The notes beneath the pieces were generated by a model that worked only from the letters and a program-made list of their open reading frames with translations, was not told the origin of the DNA and ran no database searches. Position numbers and translations under genes: made by a program. From Manduca sexta (lineage: Eukaryota; Arthropoda; Insecta; Lepidoptera; Sphingidae), in the NCBI RefSeq assembly GCF_014839805.1, contig NC_051142.1:3100001-3164000 (forward strand): DNA of 64,000 bases, read 5' to 3'. Shown here one piece after another: positions 55,703 to 64,000 of the stretch (position 1 is its first letter; every line of letters starts with the position of its first letter).

Positions 55703-55802
55703 CTCATTAAAATGAAACTATTTTCGAATTTTATCGCGGTTTTAATATTTTAGTTTTCTCCCAACGTTTCGAAGACTTTGCAGCCTTAGTGGTCACGGGG
55801 GG
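55703..55802 (+). repeat. Rep-E copy
   Basis: 'cattaaaatgaaactatttt', 'cgaattttatcgcggtttta', 'ccaacgtttcgaagactttg', and 'cagccttagtggtcacgggg'. Confidence 0.65.
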
Positions 55803-56844
55803 ACTGTTTGTTTGAGTCTATTTCGTTTGCTTTTAGTATGAAAATTTTAGTAAAAATATTAAATTGTTGGAAATTGGGATAGTTTTAATTTCCTTCTGTC
55901 TTGCTTTCTAGCGGATGATATACGTCGAATCAATGTGAAAGCAACTTAATGAATAAGATATTTTCTACAAATTAAAATTGCGTCTTAAGCATTACATATG
56001 TACGAAGAGAAATGAAATAGTGAAAATGCAGTATAAATTTGTATAGAAAATACTATAAAGTGATATAAAAATGAGAGTAATTACGGTCAGTTTGCGTTAT
56101 CAGCACTTTCGTAGTTTCGACTGCGTCGTCACGTCGGCAAGCAACAGGTCTGGGAGATCTCGTGATTACGTTACTATTGGTACTCGATCTCATTTCACGT
56201 GGGCTTTATATTTCATTAAAATAGTGGTTCTTCGACTTCGAAGGAATCATCGAACAAGAACTGGGCCTAGGAACGCCTAGATTAATAATGATTCGCTTTA
56301 TCTAATAAGCTTATATGAGATATATTTATTTTTTGCACAATATTTTTTCCTAATTTATTTTTTTTACAAAATGTAGTGAATTTTTAATAAAATAAATAAC
56401 TTAAAAATATATATCTTTGACAAACCGTACCTTCATTCTTTTTAGTGCAAAAATGTTATGTAAAAATATAATTAGGCTAAAAAACGCCCTAACATTTGCC
56501 GACACCAAATCGTAAAAGAATTCCATAGTAAAGCACCGCACTTCGAAACGAGAAGTCGTGATTTTAATTCCGTCTAGTACTTAGGTCTGGTAAAAATACT
56601 AGTGTTCTAAACCCATTCGAGCTGATAATGAGTTCGTGACCAGCTCGGTGACGACCGGTCCATCGCAAGTCGCAACTAAAGAGAAATGAGTGTCGGCTTT
56701 TTAACTCTTATCTATTTGGACTTAAAGTCGATTTCTGATGTAAGGCTTTTAGAATCGTGTTCGGTTTTTAAATTTAGTATAATGAATTTAATGTATTGAA
56801 TGCTCAAAAGTATTGTGAAGATAGAAAGGTCATTATCTATACTT
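55803..56844. other. AT-rich sequence, no supported feature
   Basis: A 69-codon ATG frame (56071-56280), Arg-rich and without recognisable motif, is the only candidate and is not supported further. Confidence 0.35.
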
Positions 56845-57000
56845 CTATACTAATATATAATTAAAGGGTTTGTTTGTTTGACTGCGCTAATCATAGGAAC
56901 AAATAAATAGATTTCGAAACTTTTTTAGTATTAGAAAGCTACATTACTCCTAAGTGCTATATATAGGCTACGTTCTATTCCAGGAAAACTTTAGTTATTA
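56845..57000 (-). repeat. Rep-R fragment
   Basis: The minus strand has 'aaagttttcctggaatagaa', 'cgtagcctatatatagcac', then 'gttcctatgattagcgcag' and 'aaacaaaccctttaat'. Confidence 0.55.
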
Positions 57001-57021
57001 ATAAAACGTTTTCTGTTTCAG

Positions 57022-57078
57022 GTAATAAACAGATCTTTGGACTAATTTGAGATGCCACAGTTACAAAACATTATTGAG
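57022..57078 (+). other. Candidate small coding-start exon
   Basis: A strong acceptor (GTTTTCTGTTTCAG, ending 57021) is followed by 30 bp, an ATG at 57052, nine codons (MPQLQNIIE) and a donor GAG|GTAAAT at 57078/57079. It could be the exon carrying the initiator codon of the gene whose non-coding exon ends at 23943. The protein start is not recognised. Such short exon-like arrangements also occur by chance in 30 kb of intron. Confidence 0.3.
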
Positions 57079-57944
57079 GTAAATACATCCTATATAAGCT
57101 TATATTAATCAAATAAAAATCTCAAGTCTATATTTTGGAGAAAATACAAAGTTAAAAACATACGTAACCTTAACACTTTTCGCTCTAAATCATTATACTT
57201 GGACAAGCCGCAAGAACTTATTGAATCGTGGTCAAGGTTTACAATTCAATTTACGCGTACAAAACAAAACCAATTTATTACGTAATTTATACAGCGTGCT
57301 CTTTTTTACATTATTTTGTTTTATATTCGTGTTTATCAGTATTCTTGCTATGTGAAAAAATCCTAAGTAGTAACTAAAAAAAGAAAATTGAAATAAACAC
57401 ATGTGAACCTAATTCACCCTTTTCAAACCCTATTTTAGGCAGCCATGTAAAAATATTTCACACCAATATAACGAACTCCAAAGAGAATCTGAAATTAGGT
57501 ACACATGTGCTATCCATTATACAGATTTTTCATTGCCCAGTATTTTTCTTTTTATAAAAAAGTAAACACTTTCCCCTTTAATCTACATAGATTTTTTAAA
57601 ACGAAGTTAGTTACTATTATACAGTTTTGTTCCTTTTTTAAATTCTCGATTTCCGGCAACTGTACGAACCAGGCATTGTCTCAGGATATACGAAATACAG
57701 CTCTATATCCGGGTGAGAAAAACTATAATAAACAGGCTCAGTTTATTATACTAATAAGTCATTTATATTGCTTATTAAGATGGTAAATTTAGTTCGCGTG
57801 TTGCTTACTATCTTTGAGTTTTAATCACGCAAGCAATGAGCCGAACTTTTAACATTATTTATTCTAAAACTGTTGTTGCCCGTGTCTCTGCGTACCGCTT
57901 GCGTTGCAAAAAATATATATTTTTTGGTAATTGACAGAAATATA
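57079..57944. other. AT-rich sequence without recognised features
   Basis: A 93-codon ATG frame at 57505-57786, rich in Phe, Lys and Asn as expected from AT-rich DNA, shows no domain or splice context. Confidence 0.35.
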
Positions 57945-58185
57945 TAATAATATACTGCTGGGCACGGGCCTCCTCTAATACTGAGAGGGATTAGGCTCAC
58001 GCAGGCTTAGTGTGGATTGGTAGACTTCACACACCCTCAAAATTCCTATAGAGAATTCCTTAGGTATGCAGGTTTCCTCACGATGTTTTCCGTCACCGTT
58101 AAAGCAAGCTATAATTTCCAAAGAATACACACATAATTTTAGAAAAGTCAGAGATGTGGGACATCGTCTCGGCAGTTCAGTTTTT
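57945..58185 (+). repeat. Rep-L copy
   Basis: 'actgctgggcacgggcctcc', 'tctaatactgagagggatta', 'gtagacttcacacaccctca', 'caggtttcctcacgatgttt', 'caccgttaaagcaagctata', and 'aagtcagagatgtggg'. Confidence 0.75.
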
Positions 58186-58694
58186 TAATACAAAAATATG
58201 TCTTTTGAATATTATGTAAACAACTCACTTCAGTGGGAAGTTAATCTCATACAACTTTAGCCTTCTGAAGTTAGTCACGAGAGGTGCTGTAAAGCTATTG
58301 TGATCGGATTAAACAGTGAGAAGAGGCGTAGAGGGCGGTAACTTCAGAGACTCAAGATTATATGACGCGAACTGAAGGGCACCCATAAACAATATAATCT
58401 AAATTTTACAACGTCGTATTACAGCTACCTGGGTCATACATTTATGAGACATTTTCTTACAAAGCCCAGTAATTACTCAGACTTCGTATCAGACAAATAA
58501 GTATATAAGGGAAGTGTCGCATTACAGACTATATAGTACATATCGTGCGCGATCTCCGGCGAATTTTATGCTATGTTGACGTAATGGGTCAATGCTGTGA
58601 TATCGTCGATATAACTTTATCAATTTAATAAATGATTTCGTACTTTCGGCCGATAAATTCACTGTATTAATTCATTAAGTCAAAATTTCGCAAG
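58186..58694. other. AT-rich sequence without recognised features
   Basis: No feature is recognised. Confidence 0.35.
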
Positions 58695-58707
58695 ATTCTT
58701 CGGAGCT

Positions 58708-58971
58708 GACTGCCTCGGTGGCGTAGTTGTATTGCATGTCCGGTACAATAGCGCTCTGAGGTCCTGGGTTCGAATCCCGGGTCGGGCAAAGTGATATTTA
58801 GGTTTTTCTGCTTAGTATCAGCCCGGAGTCTGGAATTCGTGCCCGATATGGCGATAGGCTCGCCCCCGGTCACATCATGGGACGGAACATACTTGGCGAA
58901 AAGTGGGTGGCTTAGTTGCACCTCTGCATACCCCTTCGGGGATAAATGCGTGATGTTATGTATGTATGTAT
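58708..58971 (+). mobile_element. SINE-A, intact copy with perfect 13-bp target-site duplication
   Basis: Flanked by ATTCTTCGGAGCT on both sides (58695-58707 and 58972-58984). The tRNA head has an A box at 58717-58730 and a B box at 58766-58778. The body matches the 34568 copy nearly base for base, and the tail is (TATG)n. Perfect duplication and small divergence indicate a recent insertion, presumably mobilised by a LINE. Confidence 0.95.
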
Positions 58972-58984
58972 ATTCTTCGGAGCT

Positions 58985-59655
58985 CGCGGACTGTATTTTA
59001 TTATCTGAATCTGTCATTGTGTTAGTATTCAGTTCAGTATTAATTAAGGTAAAATAAAAACTAACTCCAACAAAGAATTGTTATAACAGCTTCGCTCCGT
59101 CCTTAGATAAAAAACGAATGAATACGGCGGTAAATGTATGTATTTAAGCCTTCCAAAAAAATTGTAAGTCAAAAATAATACAGGACATTTTTATTCCATT
59201 ACTAAGACTGCTTTACCGAAATGAATTTCTACAATTTCTTCATACTCGTTCAACGTTATCTGGCTTTATGAGAACATTCTTTGTTAAGGGTGGAAAAAGA
59301 TTCAGCGAACATTTTTAAGATAAAAATTCTTGTCCGTCAAAAGAACTACGGTCTAGCAAGAAAAGCTCTTTATGGTTCGTACTTAATTATTATTTTACTT
59401 AATATACTTACTAACATTATTCAATTATTTACACTAAAGAATGTTACCTGTATCAGAAAGGACAATTAATTTAATACCGACTTTAATCGAAACGGCGATT
59501 AATGATAAATATACAAAACTCCAGAATATGTATTGTCATATAACGATAGATTCAAAATGATTCGTTGTTCAGTACTCATTACCGTGTTTTTAAGCTTTAT
59601 TTATATCTGAGCTTTTATGCAGCAAGGATGTGCCAACCCCATATTTATATAAAGA
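58985..59655. other. AT-rich sequence without recognised features
   Basis: No feature is recognised. Confidence 0.4.
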
Positions 59656-59852
59656 TTAGCTTTTGCCCACGGTTTCGCCCGCGTGATAATGTTTCTCCAG
59701 GATAAATATTTCCCGGGATAAAAAATAGCCTATAGCACTGAGGAGTAATGTATGTAGCTTCCTATTAGTGAATGAATTTTCTAAATCGGTTCCGAGATTA
59801 GCCGGTACAAACAAGCAAAGTTAAAAACTTCTTTTTATGATATTAGTATAGA
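59656..59852 (+). repeat. Rep-R copy
   Basis: 'ttagcttttgcccacggttt', 'cgcccgcgtgataatgtttc', 'tagcctatagcactgaggag', 'ttctaaatcggttccgagat', 'tagccggtacaaac', ending in 'tatgatattagtatagat'. Confidence 0.7.
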
Positions 59853-61567
59853 TCACCAAAATGATACATATTAATAATCATTAGTAATTACAAGTTGCAC
59901 TTTATAATATTCTTAATTTAAATGTTACTATAATTACAGACAATAGTGCATGCGCAAAAATGAGATTAAAGGGAATATTACCACAAATAATATAATTAAT
60001 TAATGTTCATGATATGTTCAGGGATAACTAGTTAAGCTTAATATCGGCGGCAGCTACTATGCCCAGTTCTTCTCTAAATTTAGGGATAGTAAACCAATTC
60101 GGCACAAAATGTATTGACAACTACCAATAAACTTACTTCAATTCTGATCAAAAATATCAATAAAATAAGGTAAACGGATACGTGAGACCTAACTACCCTT
60201 TCTCGAGGTCATAAACCAACAAAACGCTACATAACATCTCAATACGACATAGTTCCAGAAAGTTCCAATCGTATGTTTATCTCACTGAATTTGGAACATT
60301 CATGCCTGACTGAAGTTCAGATTTAGTAAATGGTGTTTGTAAGTTATTCGTATGGCAAACTTTTTATATCCAAGGACTATGTAACTTAATGCGTCCTCGG
60401 TCTTGGTTATAGGGCTGCTAATTGAAAATTTTTAGAAAAAATATTATTACGAAATAAAATAAGTAAGGTTTTAACATATATTTTTGTTTGTTTCCACTTT
60501 AAGATCACGTTATTCCTAATGATTAATTTTTTCTTAAAATCTTTATTGACTTTATCATTATGGACTCTGTATGTAACCGTTCTCTTTGCTGTAATTCAGC
60601 AACAATAACTAACAAAAATAACATTTTAAAAAAAGTGAATCAAAGCATAATATATTTCAGTTCAAAATGCTTTAAATTTTACACATATTTCGTAAAAGAT
60701 TGATTTAAAATATTTTAATAAGACGCAGAAACTCATTTCTTCTAATAGCACCTGAAGTATTTTTTCGTACATTATTCAAATAAGAATGTAAAGAATCCAA
60801 AATAAAAGCATGAAATTTAAAAGGTTTTTCTAGGTAACCCTGGTTATGGAAGTTATTTTTCTTTATATTAAGGATGAATTTCAATTTAGTTTTCAAAGTA
60901 TGATTTGTTTGAGTAATGCTCGTTTCTTTATACTTACATAATATTATTTACAATATAACTAAAAGTAGGAAATCATTGTTCCTCGGTTTTAGTTGTTATT
61001 TTTATTTTGCTTATGTTTGTTGCGTTGTTTTTTGGACAGACAACAGCCGCAATCTATTTCTTTATTGACGTGGTAGTTACGGAATCGTGGAAACTTTTTT
61101 TTCTTTGATCATGAGAAGTTAGATAAAAACTGTTTATCCCTGTCCATTGTCATTAAAGTCAGTTCCAATGTTACTTGTGCTTTGTTGACTGTATTTAATA
61201 TATTGACGACACAATCATTGCTATTACATTTTAAATATTATATTGTCGTGTTAACTGCGATGTACAAATTTATATTTTAACATATTAAATGTTTACATAC
61301 TCTCTATATAAGAATCAATTGTTGATTTTGCCGATTGCATACACACGGATTTCTGTTTTTAGCGACTTAATTTTAGAATGTGGGATAAGGCAATGTGGCC
61401 TATATAAAATAAGTGAATTATCACTAAGAGTTTGAGGATAGCTTCTGCGACCTCATTTGATCGCCTAGTTGTTTGTTTTGCTACGGAGGCTGTCTGAATA
61501 GTTTGTTCAGGATGTTTAGCAAAGTTTCCCAAGAGCATGGATGTTATCGACACTAAGTCAATGTACT
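59853..61567. other. AT-rich sequence without recognised features
   Basis: No genes, RNAs or repeats can be supported. Confidence 0.4.
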
Positions 61568-61655
61568 GTAACTGACTGGTTGGCGTAGTGGCATTGCATA
61601 GCACGACACCGATTTGAAGTCTCGGGTTCGCATCTTGGGTCGGGCAACTAAATAA
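61568..61655 (+). repeat. SINE head, tRNA-like fragment
   Basis: 'ctgactggttggcgtagtgg' (A-box-like) and 'gtctcgggttcgcatcttgg' (B-box-like) followed by 'gtcgggcaac'. The body is missing. The acceptor stem does not close, so it is not a functional tRNA gene. Confidence 0.6.
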
Positions 61656-62003
61656 GTAGTATATTTTCATATGTCTTCCTAGTGATAAGTTTGGTTGAAT
61701 TTAACAGCTCGCCTTTCTAAATACGGGTGCAATAATTGTTGGAAATCTTGGACAGTACTACGGTAAATATTTATTAAAAATAAATTGATAGTGTTATACT
61801 TTCCTTAAATCATTAATAACGACAGCAAAGTTAAATTTATGTGACAAAGACATTAAGTAGCTTTAGTTCTCTCCACAAATGCAGTCTCATTTGAATAACT
61901 TAGAGGAATACTGAAGCAAATAATTAAAAGCTACTTAAAGTTTTTATAAGAAAAAAAACGTCATGTTGGCGCTATGGTTATTAATACAATTGAATCTACG
62001 ACA
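61656..62003. other. AT-rich sequence without recognised features
   Basis: No feature is recognised. Confidence 0.35.
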
Positions 62004-62255
62004 CAATTCGATGGCTCCAAAGTAAACTGTCGTATCTGGTAAAATTGCGACATTCACATTTTAGCATTTCGTTATCTAAATACTGTTTACTACCAAACCC
62101 ATTTAATTCAAAAGTTAATAAACGAAAAAACACTTCATTAACTAACTTTTTTTAATGAGTTTTGGTAGTAAACTGTACCTACATAACGAAACAGTAAAAA
62201 AGAAAATATCGCTATTGTTTCAGATACGATAGTTTACTTAGAAGCCATCGAATTT
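62004..62255. repeat. Imperfect foldback element, ~100-bp arms
   Basis: The left arm (62004-62105) has 'aattcgatggctccaaagta', 'aactgtcgtatctgg', and 'actgtttactaccaaa'. The right arm (62154-62255) is its reverse complement with scattered mismatches and indels. About 48 bp separate them. It would form a long imperfect hairpin and may be a foldback MITE. It lies just outside arm B. Confidence 0.75.
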
Positions 62256-62635
62256 AGTTTTCTCAAACTCGTGACAACCAGAAAAATATCGTTCTGGTTT
62301 TGTCTGACAATTTATATCATTTCGCCGCGAGCATTTCTCATCGCTCCGTGAGAAACAAGACATTTTTGTGTTGAATCATCCCTCTCGGGATAAGGGTGAT
62401 ATATTTCACACCACCAAGTGAAAATGTTTGTGCATTCTCAGGGGCGTACACAGTTTGATAAATTCAGCCTCGTGGCAAGATAAGTGACGGTACGTCGATG
62501 GGCGTTCGAAAGCTTTTCGTTCAATTTATTTGGTATATCCCATAAATAGTAAAGCAAACAAATATTGTTTTAGGGTGTTATTAATAAACCAATCTCATCT
62601 TCAAGTGTAATCTCAAGGAGACATTTAAAGTATTG

Positions 62636-62826
62636 AACTATCCATACATATTGTGTAACAAAGTCCCGTTTTGTGTCTGTCTGTATGATATCGATTTTTT
62701 AAAAATCTACTGAACGGATTTTTATGAAATTGGGTATGGAGATAGTCTAAGATCCTGAGAAGGCTATAGGCTACTTTAATCCTGGAAAACTCCTTCACGC
62801 GGGTGAAGTCACGAGCAATAGCTAGT
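62636..62826 (-). repeat. Rep-R fragment in arm B
   Basis: The mirrored counterpart of 14604-14790, with 'tctgtctgtatgatatcgat', 'tctactgaacggatttttat', and 'ttcacgcgggtgaagtcacg' on the plus strand. Confidence 0.7.
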
Positions 62827-63178
62827 TTAATATATAAAACTTGAAGTGTATTTCGACAAAATTCGTCACATACTGTAACTAAAGATATGATTTTGCGAGG
62901 TTGTTAATGTCTGTCCATTAGACAATGACGATATTAAGATGCTGACTGTAACTGGACAACGTCTCAGCTGATGAGTAGCATTTAATAATATGCTACTTAG
63001 ATTAGCCACGGTAAGTGCTGCGTAAGCACATAAAAGGAGTAAAATCAAAAATGTTGAATTTGAAGAGTTTCGATATATGATTGTCTAGGCTATCTATACA
63101 GTAAATATATATCAGCCGACAACCGTACTTTCCAGAATGTTCAAATAGACTGCCTGGCAATACCCTTGAGACATTTTT

Positions 63179-63438
63179 AAATCCCATAATGCTAATACGA
63201 TCTGCAAAATCCTTTAAACTGGAACAACAATGCTTGTATCCTTAGTGGCAGAAATAGACTCGCGTGAGACCTGGTAACAAAGCGGATCCGTAATACTTAA
63301 AGGAGTCACAGCCTTGGTGCGATCAAGGTGTGTTTGTTTAATATTAAATTCAGACTCGCCGTGACCTTTGAGAGTGATTGTACGAACGCATTGTGATGTA
63401 ACTGGGATTATGTCAACGGTGACAGGTGGATTACAAGG
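63179..63438. other. 260-bp segment present only in arm B
   Basis: Arm A joins the flanking bases directly. The segment has no inverted termini and no target duplication at its edges, so a deletion in arm A is more likely than an insertion in arm B. It has no coding frame. Confidence 0.8.
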
Positions 63439-63727
63439 TGAAAAGTAGGTGATTATTGGACGTTTAATGTGGAGCCAATCCAGGAATGTATTGATTGATG
63501 TCGAAGTATGTAACGTGTTGATTCAGAAGTAGGTTATATTTTTAGGAAATGTTTTTTGGTAGAGCTATGTAGACTATCAGATTGATTACTGTCTTAAAGA
63601 AAACCATAAACATTACCCTTATTCTAGGGTAGGCAAGAGACAAGAAATAACTATTCATAAGAATCGACAGACAAGACGTATACGTCTTCCAAAGCTATTT
63701 ACAGAATGTAAGAAAACGATTTTGCTG

Positions 63728-63759
63728 CAGCACCTTTTAAGTATACTTAAAAGGTGCTG
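63728..63759. repeat. Perfect 32-bp palindrome in arm B
   Basis: The same palindrome as at 13932-13963, conserved without change. Confidence 0.95.
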
Positions 63760-64000
63760 ATTATGGCAAAAGAAATGCTTTTACTAGAAATAATAGACTG
63801 TTATTAAAATTAACTACCGTTTAGTAATGGCACGGGAAAATTGGAGACGCGAAATGACAGCTTTGGTATTGTTAATGCACGGTCAGCAAAACAGCTAGAG
63901 GTTAAAAAAGTAACAACACCCTTCCAATGCTAAAGGGTCTGTCATGTCTAAGTGTTTGCAAGACAGTGATAATTTTGTAATCATAGGGTGCTCCACCTGT

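Larger units (their letters stand above)
62334..64000 (-). repeat. Inverted duplication, arm B (runs off the window)
   Basis: The reverse complement of 13691-15091. Observed differences include single-base indels (for example one A fewer in arm A near 14540), a short change near 62421, and 260 bp (63179-63438) present only here. The partner of position 62334 is the last base before the N gap, so homology may continue into the missing sequence. Confidence 0.9.

Noticed and set aside
56071..56280. 69-codon ATG frame rich in Arg
   Set aside because: It has no recognisable motif and no supporting signals beyond an A-rich start context.
57505..57786. 93-codon ATG frame
   Set aside because: Its composition is that of AT-rich random sequence (Phe, Lys, Asn, Ile), with no motif, promoter or splice context.
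1..64000. CRISPR arrays, bacterial operons, riboswitches or phage features
   Set aside because: No evenly spaced direct repeats and no prokaryotic gene organisation are present; everything recognisable is insect nuclear DNA.

Overview
The window looks like a piece of lepidopteran (moth or butterfly) nuclear genome. The evidence is AT-rich DNA, a dense sprinkling of short interspersed repeats of types I associate with Lepidoptera (tRNA-headed SINEs and fragments carrying 'TTCGCCCGCGTG'), a BEL/Pao LTR retrotransposon, and almost no open reading frames outside that element. The assignment rests on recognition, not on a search. No complete ordinary host protein-coding gene is visible.

Layout. 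1-13.7 kb: AT-rich sequence with repeat fragments and one TA-flanked MITE. 13.7-15.1 kb: arm A of a near-identical inverted duplication, ending exactly at a 500-N gap (15092-15591). 15.6-21.9 kb: a BEL/Pao retrotransposon on the minus strand (5' LTR, primer binding site, Gag, protease, reverse transcriptase, RNase H, integrase). It is GC-rich, its frame is broken in several places, and its 3' end is lost in the gap. 22-24 kb: two GC-rich patches. The second (about 23.5-23.94 kb) looks like a promoter plus a non-coding first exon ending in a consensus splice donor, so much of what follows may be a long first intron of a plus-strand gene. A possible ATG-bearing small exon lies at 57022-57078. 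24-62 kb: AT-rich DNA with MITEs, SINEs and LINE remnants, a pair of small ORFs at 31.3-31.7 kb (the second with a membrane segment), and several hairpins. 62.3-64 kb: arm B, the reverse complement of arm A, running off the window end.

Repeat families named here, with the names local to this annotation. SINE-A: tRNA head with GGTGGCGTAG A box. SINE-B: body with 'CAAGGTGTTAAAACCC' on one strand. TIR-390: about 390 bp, ends AGGGTACC-like, often with an internal TGACGTCA. FB-TTAA: foldback MITE flanked by TTAA. MITE-TA: about 260 bp, ends TACTGCCGTGCTAAG. Rep-R: 'TTCGCCCGCGTG' fragments. Rep-L: 'GGGCCTCCTCT' fragments. Rep-X, Rep-E and Rep-F: minor families. Consensus sequences were judged by eye from the copies in the window, so all boundaries of diverged copies are approximate.
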